Shown here one piece after another: positions 17,087-25,589 of a DNA stretch of 64,000 nt (position 1 is the first letter of the stretch; every line of letters starts with the position of its first letter). The DNA comes from Pseudomonadota bacterium. GTDB taxonomy: Bacteria; Pseudomonadota; Gammaproteobacteria; Steroidobacterales; SZUA-146. The notes under the pieces were generated by a model. It worked only from the letters and a program-made list of their open reading frames with translations, was not told the origin of the DNA and did no database searches. The position numbers and the translations under genes were made by a program. The stretch spans positions 1 through 64,000 of the forward strand of contig JBCCHD010000016.1 of assembly GCA_039028935.1 (NCBI GenBank), in the 5' to 3' direction.

Positions 17087-18202
17087 ATGAAGGCTCTGTT
17101 TAATTCACCACTCAACGCTTTTCGCTACCTGGCTATGGCCCTGCTCGTGCCGTTTTCACTGGCGCTCAAAGCCGATGACCACATCGCCGCCACCAAGGTG
17201 GCTACCGACATTCAGATTCCGTGGGGTATGGTGCAGCTGACCGATGGGCAACTGTTGGTGACGGAACGCACGGGCACCCTGTATCGCGTGGATACGGATT
17301 CGGGTAAGTCCACCAAGATTTCTGGCATACCGAAGATTAAATCCACCCGACAGGGCGGCTTCCTCGATCTGGAATTGCATCCGGATTATGCGAAGAACGG
17401 CTGGATCTATATGAGTTACACGAGTCCAGAAGGGGAAGGTGACGGCAATAACACGACGATCAGTCGCGCCAAACTAAAAGACGATGCGTTGGTGGATGTT
17501 GAGATGCTGTATCGCACCTCACCAAACTCAGAACGCCCGTTTCATTATGGCAGTCGATTGGAATTTGATAACGACGGTTATTTGTATTTCACGGTGGGCG
17601 ATCGAGGTCAACGAGATGAGTTTCCTCAGGATACGACCGTTGATGCCGGCAAGGTCTATCGCATTCATGATGATGGTCGAATTCCCAAAGACAACCCCTT
17701 TGTCGATGGCGCTAAGCCGGCGATTTTCTCCTACGGTCACCGCAACCCACAAGGTATGGCGCTGAATCCCGAGACGGGTTCGATCTGGGTGAACGAACAC
17801 GGCCCGAAGGGCGGAGATGAAATCAATGTGATCGCCAAAGGACTCAACTATGGCTGGCCCGTCATCAGCTATGGCGTGAACTACAGTGGCACCAAGTTTA
17901 CCGACATCACTGAGAAAGAAGGCATGGAGCAACCCGCGCATCAGTGGACGCCGTCGATGGCGCCCTCGGGTATGGTGTTTGTCACCAGCGACAAGTATCC
18001 GGAGTGGCAAGGGAAGGCGCTGGTGGGTTCATTGAAGTTCGCCTACATTGAGCTTGTGACCTACGACGGCGACACGGTCACTAAAGTCGAGAAAGTAATG
18101 GAAGGCATTGGTCGGGTGCGCAACATTCGGCAAATGGCCGATGGTTATATCTATGTGGGTCTTGACGGCCAAGGCGTGGTTCGACTCGAACCTCAGTCCT
18201 GA
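17087..18202 (+). CDS. PQQ-dependent sugar (aldose) dehydrogenase
   Basis: This is a periplasmic six-bladed propeller enzyme of the soluble aldose dehydrogenase family (YliI/GDH-2 type), 371 residues with a signal peptide over about 1-30 (AMALLVPFSLALKA). Family features include IPWGMVQLTDGQLLVTERTG near 46, QGGFLDLELHPDY, the segment SRLEFDNDGYLYFTVGDRG, FSYGHRNPQGMALNPETG, and WVNEHGPKGGDEIN with the PQQ and calcium-binding positions. It oxidises aldoses and passes electrons to the respiratory chain. No PQQ synthesis genes are in view. A GAGGAG site lies 7 bp before the ATG. It is monocistronic. Confidence 0.92.
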   Translation: MKALFNSPLNAFRYLAMALLVPFSLALKADDHIAATKVATDIQIPWGMVQLTDGQLLVTERTGTLYRVDTDSGKSTKISGIPKIKSTRQGGFLDLELHPDYAKNGWIYMSYTSPEGEGDGNNTTISRAKLKDDALVDVEMLYRTSPNSERPFHYGSRLEFDNDGYLYFTVGDRGQRDEFPQDTTVDAGKVYRIHDDGRIPKDNPFVDGAKPAIFSYGHRNPQGMALNPETGSIWVNEHGPKGGDEINVIAKGLNYGWPVISYGVNYSGTKFTDITEKEGMEQPAHQWTPSMAPSGMVFVTSDKYPEWQGKALVGSLKFAYIELVTYDGDTVTKVEKVMEGIGRVRNIRQMADGYIYVGLDGQGVVRLEPQS

Positions 18203-18303
18203 TCCGGTTTCGGTATCGTTGACGATCGAGTTAATTGTTCGTGAATCAACCGGCGTGCTGTGTAGGGTATGCGCGTTGTGATTGTTGAGGATCTAATCCA
18301 CTT

Positions 18304-18909
18304 TTACTCTTGATTCGCAATGGCACACGCTCGAAACGCTTCTGCCCAGGCCCGAAATCGATGTCGTTTGTTGGGCCGATAGGTGGTCTCAATCAAGCGC
18401 TCGCCGGAGCTCGTGATGAACACCATTGGGATGGGTTCGTTCTGCGTAAAGCGATAAATTAACTCGTCGGCATCTGATCCGTAGAACCAAAAGCCTGAAA
18501 AGGCCTGCAACGGCTCGGTGCTGCTCGCCCACTTCGCCACTTCTTCTGCTTTTTTCTCTTTGCCATCAAGTCGCATGACGGCGAGTTGATCCTGCGGTTC
18601 TTTTTTTACTTGAGACCAAATTTTTATACCGAAAATAGCCTCGCCGATGCGGTAGCGATCAGCGTCGCGCGAATGAGTTTGGGCAAAAATATGGATCATC
18701 ACGTTTGTGTAGTCTGTACCCAGCAGAAAGCCTTTGGCGGCATCGTCACCGGCGGTGCCCAATTGGTAATTTTGAGTTAACAGGCACTTGCTATTGTCGA
18801 TGCGGAACCGCCAGTCATACCAACGCGGTGGCTGGTCGCTTGCCCACGAAGCCGAACAAGAAAGTGAGGCCGTAGCCACTATTATCACTATGTGAAAGAT
18901 CTTATTCAT
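18304..18909 (-). CDS. Secreted protein of unknown function
   Basis: This 201-residue protein has a clear signal peptide (hydrophobic IFHIVIIVATASLS, cleavage near SWASD). I do not recognise a family. Three cysteines occur in the precursor beyond the start region (CSASW in the signal, SKCLLTQNY near 40 and RACAIA near the end), so the mature part may form one disulfide. It begins only 7 bp after the stop of the metallo-hydrolase gene on the same strand, so the two are almost certainly co-transcribed and the protein may be a periplasmic partner of that enzyme. Confidence 0.75.
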   Translation of the reverse strand: MNKIFHIVIIVATASLSCSASWASDQPPRWYDWRFRIDNSKCLLTQNYQLGTAGDDAAKGFLLGTDYTNVMIHIFAQTHSRDADRYRIGEAIFGIKIWSQVKKEPQDQLAVMRLDGKEKKAEEVAKWASSTEPLQAFSGFWFYGSDADELIYRFTQNEPIPMVFITSSGERLIETTYRPNKRHRFRAWAEAFRACAIANQE

Positions 18910-18916
18910 TGCCCAC

Positions 18917-20038
18917 TCACCGATCGGGTTTGTTTTTCCACCATGGCTGATTTACGACGTGCTCGCCCAAGGTTAACGTTTGCCCGATAACGGGCGTCGC
19001 AATCGCCACGTCATTTTTTGCTGCCGCGCTCGTAGCACGTTTGATCGGGTCATCCCACGTGTGCGCCGCGATACTAAATGAACCCCAATGAATGGGCAGA
19101 AGCAGTTTGCTGTTGAGTTCTTGGTTCACCTGCACTGTTTGCTCTGGGAACATATGCACATCCGCCCAATCTCGGTCGTACTGCCCGCATTCGACCATGG
19201 CCAAATCGAAAGGCCCGTATCGCTCGCCAATTTTTTTGAATGTGGGCGTGTAGCCGGAGTCGCCGCTAAAGAACAGTCGTGCATTGGGGCTGACAATGAC
19301 CCACGATGCCCAAAGCGTCGTGTCGCGGTCGTTGAAGCCGCGGCCCGAGAAGTGTTTGGCTGGCGTGGCCGTTAATTCCAGCTCATCGAAGGTGGCGGTC
19401 TGCCACCAGTCGAGCTCAACGATTTTTTCTGGTTCAACACCCCACACGTGCAAATGGGCGCCTACGCCCAGCGGCACAAAGAACTTGAGCGTGCGGTCTT
19501 TTAGTTTGGATATGGAGCGGTAGTCGAGATGATCGTAGTGGTCGTGCGAGATTACGATCGCATCAAGTTCAGGAATTTTGTCGATGTCGAGCGGCAACTT
19601 GGGATTAAAGCGCTTGCCGGTCAGCCATGGCAGAGGGGCGGGCACACTGCCGAGCATGGGGTCGATAAACAGACGCTTGCCCGCGGTCTCGAGCAACACC
19701 GCGGAATGACCAAACCAGGTGAGCCGTGTTTGATCGGGTGGTGCGTCGAATTCGTCGGGTTGACGCGCCACCACGGGAAGCGTCCAGTCCGGCGTTCGAT
19801 TGGGTGAGCTGTAGTAGCGGCGCATGGTGCTAAAACCCACTGAGTCGCTCAGCGGGCCCTCAAGGTTTGCGAATACCTCTCCATTAAAATGTGGCGATTG
19901 ATCGCTTGCCTGAGCGCTGAACGTTTTGTCCCGTGCGCCAAACTGCGGCGAGAGCCAGACGAAAAAAAGGCCAAACACAATAAGCGCGAGCACACCGGTG
20001 CCCAGCAGTTTGGCAACGAGTTTCATGAGCTTTTTCAA
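18917..20038 (-). CDS. NAPE-PLD-like metallo-beta-lactamase-fold hydrolase
   Basis: This is a 373-residue membrane-anchored hydrolase. A hydrophobic segment (LLGTGVLALIVFGLFFVWL, about 11-29) precedes a metallo-beta-lactamase domain. Landmarks are TRLTWFGHSAVLLET near 105, RLFIDPMLG and the zinc motif SHDHYDHLDY (His165, His167, Asp169, His170). Further on are PAKHFSGRG, FFSGDSGYTP with a metal Asp, and LPIHWGSFSIA. The arrangement matches N-acylphosphatidylethanolamine phospholipase D and its bacterial relatives, suggesting hydrolysis of a lipid phosphodiester at the periplasmic face. The phospholipid substrate is inferred from the family. It is first of a two-gene unit with the secreted protein downstream. 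Confidence 0.88.
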   Translation of the reverse strand: MKKLMKLVAKLLGTGVLALIVFGLFFVWLSPQFGARDKTFSAQASDQSPHFNGEVFANLEGPLSDSVGFSTMRRYYSSPNRTPDWTLPVVARQPDEFDAPPDQTRLTWFGHSAVLLETAGKRLFIDPMLGSVPAPLPWLTGKRFNPKLPLDIDKIPELDAIVISHDHYDHLDYRSISKLKDRTLKFFVPLGVGAHLHVWGVEPEKIVELDWWQTATFDELELTATPAKHFSGRGFNDRDTTLWASWVIVSPNARLFFSGDSGYTPTFKKIGERYGPFDLAMVECGQYDRDWADVHMFPEQTVQVNQELNSKLLLPIHWGSFSIAAHTWDDPIKRATSAAAKNDVAIATPVIGQTLTLGEHVVNQPWWKNKPDR

Positions 20039-20216
20039 CAGCGCATTCTCTCTATGAGGTATGACAAGAACGACTCAAGCCCGACTATACACTCAATGTT
20101 TTGGAAATAGCGTGTTGAGCCGCGCGTTGGTCGAGCACCCATCAACGCCTCGATGCGCGTGGATTGGTTGTTTAGCTGACGAGCGTCAGCTTGAATCCAT
20201 GTAATCGAGCGACCCG

Positions 20217-21047
20217 TCAACCACCTTGACGTTTAAATTGTTGATGCTGATCTTCGATCAAGCCGATTTTCCAGTAGCCTGAAATATAGGCGTCTTTTTT
20301 AGGTACACCTCTTTCACTCATTAAAAACTGGCGCAGCGATTTAATGACACCTGACTCGCCGGCGATGCAGGTCTGCACTCGCCCGTGTGGCCAGTCAATC
20401 GAACGCAACAGGTTTTCTTGCGCGGTCGACGGAACATGCGGGTTGGGATGAACGAGCCAATGCATCTCGATGCCCGCTGGTGCGTCGATCGTTTGCTTGT
20501 CCTCAATCGATGTCACTTCAAATACGGCGATGCCTTTCGCTTCTCGCGGCATGGCCTCGAGCGTGGCGGCCACAACGGGAATCGCCGACGGATCAGCGGC
20601 AAGGAGATACCAGTCGGCTGAGAATTCGGTCACTTTGGCCGTACTGGGTCCGGCAAAGCCTAGAAAGTCGCCCGGCTTGGCATGCGTGGCCCAGCGGCTG
20701 GCCGGCCCATTGTCTCCATGCGCGACAAAGTCGATCGTCAGTTCTTGTGACGCCTCATCAAAGCGACGCACGGTGTAGGTTCGTTTGGTCAACGAGGTGC
20801 CCTCTGCCAAGCGCTTTTCAAACTCGGCATGGCTTTCTGACGGTTCGGGCAACATCAATTTGCAATTTCCACCGTCTCGTCCGGCCGGTATGCCCGCCAG
20901 TTCAGGGCCGGCAAACACCACGCGGATCATGTTTGGCGTGAGATACCCGACTTCTTTAACGAAAAGAACCCGTGGACCGGGTCGTTTTACGACGCGGCGA
21001 GCAATGTCTAAAGCGGCTGATTTTATTCGCATTTTTGGTTTTTCCAC
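20217..21047 (-). CDS. Siderophore-interacting FAD-binding protein (ViuB/YqjH family)
   Basis: A ferric-siderophore reductase of 276 residues, somewhat above the usual 250. The FAD-binding barrel carries TKRTYTVRRFD near residue 86, with the RxYTxR signature. HGDNGPASRWATHAKPGD follows, the FAD-phosphate region typical of the family. The C-terminal NAD(P)-binding domain contains WYLLAADPSAIPV and ESGVIKSLRQFL. Such enzymes reduce Fe(III) bound to imported siderophores in the cytoplasm. A Fur-box-like sequence 41-59 bp upstream fits iron-repressed expression. No siderophore synthesis or receptor gene is adjacent. Confidence 0.92.
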   Translation of the reverse strand: MEKPKMRIKSAALDIARRVVKRPGPRVLFVKEVGYLTPNMIRVVFAGPELAGIPAGRDGGNCKLMLPEPSESHAEFEKRLAEGTSLTKRTYTVRRFDEASQELTIDFVAHGDNGPASRWATHAKPGDFLGFAGPSTAKVTEFSADWYLLAADPSAIPVVAATLEAMPREAKGIAVFEVTSIEDKQTIDAPAGIEMHWLVHPNPHVPSTAQENLLRSIDWPHGRVQTCIAGESGVIKSLRQFLMSERGVPKKDAYISGYWKIGLIEDQHQQFKRQGG

Positions 21048-21087
21048 TGATAATTAAATTGTAAGACCGTCCCTCTTTGACCCGCTA

Positions 21088-21106
21088 GATGAGAATAGTT
21101 CGCATT
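21088..21106. promoter_or_regulatory. Fur-box-like site upstream of the siderophore-interacting protein
   Basis: GATGAGAATAGTTCGCATT agrees with the 19-bp Fur consensus at about 13 positions, including both outer ATGA/CATT ends. It is centred about 50 bp before the start of a gene whose product handles siderophore iron, so the functional context supports it. Confidence 0.65.
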
Positions 21107-21281
21107 TAAATTCAGATTGTGGTGAATGATCCGGATTGACCTGTTGGTCGGGTGGGCGCGGTCCCGCACCGTGCATCGGCAGGGTCACGAATAGATCGGT
21201 GTTCGTGGCGGCGTGGACGGCCGACCATCCGCATAAGTTGATGTGCCAGTCGCGGCCTCAGATTGCGGCCATTCGCGAGGA

Positions 21282-22217
21282 TTAGTCCCGAATCAGCACC
21301 AGCCGAAAGCCGATGTCGTCCTTGCGCTGATGGGCGTTTGCTCGATTTCGAAGCGCTGAGCGCGCAAAATTCTCAATGTCGCCGTATCCACCGCCGCGAA
21401 AGCCTCGCCGGCCACAGTCTCCATCGAGCCAAGCCTCTCCTTGAATGGGGGCCTCCTTATAGTGGGTATTCCAGCAGTCCTCCACCCATTCCCATACGTT
21501 GCCGTACAGGTCGTACACACCCCATGGGTTGGCCTGAAAGTGCGCGACCGGCGACGTGCGGGTGAACCCATCGTCACACTGAACGACGGAGAAGCTCGGG
21601 TAGTCTTTCAGGGCACTTTGATCGGCGACATTCGCGTGATGGCAGAAGGCACTGTTTTCGAGATCAAAATAATGTGTCTGTGTTGATCCCGCCCGGGCGG
21701 CGTACTCCCACTCGGCTTCAGTGGGTAACCGAAAGGTCGCATCACGGCGTTGGTTGAGCCACCGAATGAAGGCCTTGGCATCGTGCCAACTCACGCAGGT
21801 GACCGGGTGGTTGTCCGTTTGCTCAAAGCCCGGGGCGCGCCAGCTGAGATTATCGCTTTGTTTCCAGCCGTCATGGAAATACCAGCAGTCACTGGCCGTA
21901 GAGTGGTTTGACTGACTGGCGAACTCTTTAAAAAGGCGTCGCGTCACTTCCGTTTGCATAAGCCAAAATTCGGCCACGCGCACCAATCGCGTTGGTCGTT
22001 CATCATTTTGGCCGACGCCTGGTTGGCTGCCCATCACATACTCGCCGGCCGGAATACGAACAAATGTGCCCACACCGGCCACCGTCTTGAGGTGCTCCGT
22101 TTCTTGGGGGTCGGGCTCCGCAGCCAACGTAGAACCGTGAGAGCAGTACGCGCTCAGCAGCAGAAAGACGATGAAACGACAGGTGGATGCAGACACAGAT
22201 TTTATCGCTTTAATCAT
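21282..22217 (-). CDS. Secreted formylglycine-generating-enzyme-like (SUMF1 domain) protein
   Basis: The mature part is one SUMF1/FGE-sulfatase domain. It contains FVRIPAGEYVMGS, HPVTCVSWHDAKAFIRWLNQ, FRLPTEAEWEYAARAG, the segment NPWGVYDLYGNVWEWVED, and the terminal FRGGGYGDIENFARSALRN and IGFRLVLIRD. The ATG at 22217 is chosen because it places a signal peptide (FIVFLLLSAYCSHGSTLAA) at the N-terminus; an upstream ATG at 22304 would bury it. The usual copper-binding cysteine pair of true formylglycine-generating enzymes is not evident in the C-terminal segment, so an enzymatic sulfatase-activating role is doubtful. A periplasmic binding or regulatory role is possible. Upstream is a DUF695 gene on the same strand, 128 bp away. 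Confidence 0.85.
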   Translation of the reverse strand: MIKAIKSVSASTCRFIVFLLLSAYCSHGSTLAAEPDPQETEHLKTVAGVGTFVRIPAGEYVMGSQPGVGQNDERPTRLVRVAEFWLMQTEVTRRLFKEFASQSNHSTASDCWYFHDGWKQSDNLSWRAPGFEQTDNHPVTCVSWHDAKAFIRWLNQRRDATFRLPTEAEWEYAARAGSTQTHYFDLENSAFCHHANVADQSALKDYPSFSVVQCDDGFTRTSPVAHFQANPWGVYDLYGNVWEWVEDCWNTHYKEAPIQGEAWLDGDCGRRGFRGGGYGDIENFARSALRNRANAHQRKDDIGFRLVLIRD

Positions 22218-22344
22218 TGGATTCTCAGCGTATCGGTTATAACGTGATCGGTTGGTGATGCAATTCGGCGCGAATCGATCAGTCTGTCTATCGGCGATGT
22301 TCAAAGGCCGGATACGGCAGTGCGTCGCTGAGTAACTCCGACCT

Positions 22345-22857
22345 TCAATGCGTCGCGTCTTCGCGGATTGCCTTGAAGTAATACTGAGATTTTTCCCAAC
22401 CGGTATCGGTTTCCATGCGGTAGTCGAATGGGCGTGGATGCCGATGGTGATCGATTAGGTAGCACAAATGTTGATTGGCAATCTCCGGGTCGTAGACCAT
22501 CCATACCATACGGCGCGTTTTGTTCCAGGTTTCGCGAACTAAAAACAATGCGTTGCCACCTGCTTTGATGTCGTTGTCCAGTTGATCGCAAAACGGATCC
22601 ACGATGGCTCGCTCTTCCTCCGAGGGCATGCCGTTGTCGACAATCTCCTCATTCTTAAAATCAATGATGACCGACAGATGCCACTGAAAGATCTCACGAT
22701 GCTCAAAATCCATCAGTCCGGAGTTGACCATGGCGATGCACGGTAGGTCATCCATTTTGTATTCCATGAGCGTCCACGATTCCTCTGGCAAGACAATCCT
22801 TACCTCGTTTTCTTTGAGATCGCGCTCTTTTTTCTTGCCAAACAGTCGCCTTAGCAT
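22345..22857 (-). CDS. DUF695 family protein
   Basis: A cytoplasmic protein of about 170 residues whose core (residues 20-165) matches the DUF695 family: EESWTLMEYKMDDLPCIAMV, WHLSVIIDFKNEEIVDNGMP and DTGWEKSQYYFKAIRED. The ATG at 22857 (MLRRLFGKKKERDLK) is preferred because a basic leader then precedes the domain; a start 24 codons upstream is possible. The biochemical role of DUF695 is not established. It is the first gene before the SUMF1-like gene. Confidence 0.75.
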   Translation of the reverse strand: MLRRLFGKKKERDLKENEVRIVLPEESWTLMEYKMDDLPCIAMVNSGLMDFEHREIFQWHLSVIIDFKNEEIVDNGMPSEEERAIVDPFCDQLDNDIKAGGNALFLVRETWNKTRRMVWMVYDPEIANQHLCYLIDHHRHPRPFDYRMETDTGWEKSQYYFKAIREDATH

Positions 22858-23004
22858 GCTCGGTCCGCCTGATGTGAGAACGGCGTGATGCCGTTGCTGA
22901 TGGAAAGCTAACAGTGGAAAGTATGCCATAGCTCACAAAGTCAGAATCAATCCCCTCGGGCTGTGACCCTTGATGCTTTAAATTGATACACTCCCTGCGA
23001 AGTG

Positions 23005-23886
23005 ATGAAAAACCAAGTCTATCTGTTTGCGAACGCATTTATGGCCGTCATCGTGCTGCTGTCGAGCGGCTGCGCGTCGAATGATCGGCCAGCGCTTTCT
23101 GGTCACGTTGTGGCAACGCTCAATGTGCCGTACGTCGAGGGTATCGATGACCATCAGCGCTCGCTCGACATTTATCAGTCGGCAGAGTCGGCATCGAACG
23201 CGCCGGTACACGTGTATGTGCATGGCGGGGCTTGGACTCGCGGCGATAAATCTAACCTGAGCCCTCAACAAATCGAGGCGTATATCGATCACGGCGTGGT
23301 GTTGGTGAGCATCAATTACCGTCTTGGTCCCGCGCATCGGTTTCCGGCGAACAGTCAGGACTTGGTCGACGCGAGCATTTGGTTAAAAAACAATATTGAT
23401 CAGTTTGGTGGCGATCCCACTCGCATGGTGCTGTCGGGCCACTCAGCGGGTGCGCATTTAACCGCATTGTTCGCAGTGGGTACACCGTCCGCGCCGGCGC
23501 CGAATTCAGACACGTTTTATCGCGCCGTTTTTTCGGTGGATACTGCGCTCTATGACATGACGCGCGACTTCGAAGCGCGTGGGTTAGTGCTGCGGTGGTT
23601 GCTCAAGCAGAAGCGCCTGGTGTTTGGCGAGGATAAACAGGCGCAGGCGTTGGCGTCGCCGTTACATCAAATACGTCCATCACGATCGTATAGCGACTTT
23701 TACTTGTATGTCACCGAAACCCGACCAGAGGCTGTGGAGCAGCTGTGGCAGTTTGAAAAAGCACTTAGCGAGCACGGCCATGTTGTGCAGGCGCAGGTGA
23801 TTCCGAAGCTAACGCATTTTCAAATGAAAGCGGCGTTGTTTACACCGGGACATCGTATTTTCGAAGATGTTATGGCGGCGTTTTAG
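23005..23886 (+). CDS. Alpha/beta-hydrolase esterase lipoprotein
   Basis: A 293-residue carboxylesterase-like enzyme of the hormone-sensitive-lipase/BD-FAE type. The N-terminus is a lipoprotein signal ending LLSSGCAS, with the cysteine at about residue 24. The hydrolase domain shows the oxyanion motif YVHGGAWTRGDKS, the segment VSINYRLGPAHRFPANSQD, the nucleophile LSGHSAGAHLTAL, and a C-terminal His in KLTHFQMKA. The likely aspartate is in the segment VTETRPE, where Asp is not obvious, so the acid residue should be checked. GTG at 23002 and ATG at 23005 are in frame; ATG is preferred. It diverges from the DUF695 gene. Confidence 0.85.
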   Translation: MKNQVYLFANAFMAVIVLLSSGCASNDRPALSGHVVATLNVPYVEGIDDHQRSLDIYQSAESASNAPVHVYVHGGAWTRGDKSNLSPQQIEAYIDHGVVLVSINYRLGPAHRFPANSQDLVDASIWLKNNIDQFGGDPTRMVLSGHSAGAHLTALFAVGTPSAPAPNSDTFYRAVFSVDTALYDMTRDFEARGLVLRWLLKQKRLVFGEDKQAQALASPLHQIRPSRSYSDFYLYVTETRPEAVEQLWQFEKALSEHGHVVQAQVIPKLTHFQMKAALFTPGHRIFEDVMAAF

Positions 23887-24344
23887 TTGAAGCCAAACCG
23901 AAGCACAGTTTTGCGAGGTCATTGTCGACTGTGTATGGCCGCCAGTCATTTTAAGTCAAACTCGCTCCCCTCAATCCAATATTCGCACATGTCGATGCAA
24001 ACAGTGTAGCGTACCGGGTCGGTTTCGTTGTGTGGGGAAGCGATCTAGCGACGGCTTGCGTGCAGCGGTTTGTGTGGTGTTGTCGAACGAAGTAAAAAAC
24101 ACACCACGCTATTTGGTATGCCCACGGTAGTTCAATGGAGTCGATTCCAACGCGTTGTTGAGTGAGTCTAGGTCTAGATGCCAAGTAAGCCGCTTCTTCA
24201 GTTGCAGGAATCGAAATCACTAGACACATCAAATGAATAGCGAAAACTAAACGACTCGCGATAAGAAAATACTGAAAAAGTGACCGCAATCATCGTAAGC
24301 CTATTGCGGATTTAAACCCGCCGTCGATTTGCTAGTCTAGTGTG
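23887..24344. other. Non-coding stretch between esterase and secreted calcium-module protein
   Basis: About 460 bp without a convincing gene. A minus-strand frame of 112 codons shows a hydrophobic start but no family features and a composition unlike its neighbours. Promoter elements for the downstream gene presumably lie in the last 60 bp, but no clear -10/-35 pair stands out. Confidence 0.5.
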
Positions 24345-25205
24345 ATGGCGCAAGACATGGATAATCGGTTGCTCGTTATCGCGCTTCTGACTGCGCTGGC
24401 CGTGCCTGTGTCTGTGAGCCAGGCCGACATCATAAGCTTTTCCGGTTCACTTGATCTGGTGCTTGTCAACGAGGGCGATGGTGCGTTCGCGCCAGCATCT
24501 TTGGGTTCATCGGTCAGTGGGTTCATCGACGATCAAACGTTTAATGGCCAGATTACGGTGGACGGCATGACAGAGTCGTTTGGGTGTTGCATTGCTGCGG
24601 GCGGTTTAGAGCTTTCAAATGACGTTGCCCTCGATGCCGACACAGCGGCGTTGCTGAACCAGCTGGATCAAAGCCAACAGTTTATGAGTGGTGAACGGGT
24701 GGATGGCGTTGATATTGAGGGCGATATGTTTTTGAGCAACGGCAACCGCCTTGAGGTCGGCGTTTCATACTTGCTCGATTCGAATGCCTTCGACAGTGAG
24801 GATCCATCGGGCTACCCGTTTGATCCAGCCGCTATTCGTATCGCGTTGTTCTTTATTCTTGAGGAAGACGGCAACAATGATATTTATGATGCGCTTGGAC
24901 AATTCACACCCGTTCAGGATGCCGATAACGACGGCGTGAACGACAACGCGGATAACTGCACGCTCATTGTGAACCCAGCACAACTTGACACCAATCTCGA
25001 CGGCTTCGGCAACGCATGCGACCCCGATCTCGACAACAACAACGTCGTTAACTTTATCGACATTGGTCTGTTTGCCAATGCGTTTGGAAGCGTGGGCTCA
25101 GGCGATGCGGACATCAATGGCGACGGTGTGGTTAATTTTCTGGATTTCGCTGTGTTCCCGAATTTTATTTTTGAAGCGCCTGGACCAAGTGGCTTAGTGC
25201 CTTAG
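24345..25205 (+). CDS. Secreted protein with C-terminal thrombospondin-3/dockerin-like calcium module
   Basis: A signal peptide of about 30 residues (LLVIALLTALAVPVSVSQA) precedes a 150-residue domain I do not recognise, which begins DIISFSGSLDLVL. The C-terminal third (about 190-287) is a calcium module. It contains DADNDGVNDNADNC, DTNLDGFGNACDPD, then two dockerin-like loops, DLDNNNVVNFIDIG and NGDGVVNFLDFAVF, ending EAPGPSGLVP at the stop. A closely similar module lies inside the 1587-residue protein at 11.5 kb. Start candidates are GTG 24342, ATG 24345 and ATG 24357; the last places the signal peptide best. Its role could be surface display or a matrix function. Confidence 0.75.
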   Translation: MAQDMDNRLLVIALLTALAVPVSVSQADIISFSGSLDLVLVNEGDGAFAPASLGSSVSGFIDDQTFNGQITVDGMTESFGCCIAAGGLELSNDVALDADTAALLNQLDQSQQFMSGERVDGVDIEGDMFLSNGNRLEVGVSYLLDSNAFDSEDPSGYPFDPAAIRIALFFILEEDGNNDIYDALGQFTPVQDADNDGVNDNADNCTLIVNPAQLDTNLDGFGNACDPDLDNNNVVNFIDIGLFANAFGSVGSGDADINGDGVVNFLDFAVFPNFIFEAPGPSGLVP

Positions 25206-25206
25206 C

Positions 25207-25225
25207 GTTGCCCAATCGGGGCAAC
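25207..25225. terminator. Hairpin just after the secreted calcium-module gene
   Basis: GTTGCCC and GGGCAAC pair around the 5-nt loop AATCG two bases after the stop codon. No T run follows, so termination would need another factor; support is structural only. Confidence 0.4.
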
Positions 25226-25241
25226 CGGCGTTGATCCGCGG

Positions 25242-25463
25242 TCAATACCCAGCCACTAAACGGCGACATTCGAGTAGTTGGTGTGCCATTTCGAATCCGG
25301 TTCGTGCCATGTACGGAATGAGCCGCGCATTGAGCCGACGCAGACCCATTCGTGAAAGCCAGGTCTTAGTTTTGAGGGTCAAGACATCGAGATAGCCGTC
25401 CAGAGCGTTTTCCCTGATTGGCTGAGCGCCAAACACCTCATCGTCCGAACAGGTGTAACGCAC
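25242..25463 (-). CDS. Possible small protein, unrecognised
   Basis: A 73-codon frame from GTG at 25463 with an AT-rich upstream stretch. The product is basic, with TKTWLSRMGLRRLNARLIPY and a hydrophobic-amphipathic C-terminal half. I recognise no family and the ribosome-binding site is poor. It converges on the secreted calcium-module gene and could be a relic of a longer gene. Evidence is little more than an open frame in a 380-bp gap. Confidence 0.25.
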   Translation of the reverse strand: MRYTCSDDEVFGAQPIRENALDGYLDVLTLKTKTWLSRMGLRRLNARLIPYMARTGFEMAHQLLECRRLVAGY

Positions 25464-25589
25464 TGTTTAAAATCACAATTAATTTGATTTTGTTTGAGCT
25501 TCAGCGCCTTTTCTGTCTCAAAGATGCCGCCGATCGTTTCCGGCAATGATCTTTTGTGCACTCGCACAAAACTCGCTACACTGCGCCAC

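Noticed and set aside
20387-20941. Plus-strand frame of 184 codons opposite the siderophore-interacting protein
   Set aside because: It lies fully within that gene on the opposite strand and has a low-complexity Arg/Ser-rich composition.
23951-24289. Minus-strand frame of 112 codons with a hydrophobic start
   Set aside because: No family, weak ribosome-binding site and odd composition; treated as non-coding gap.
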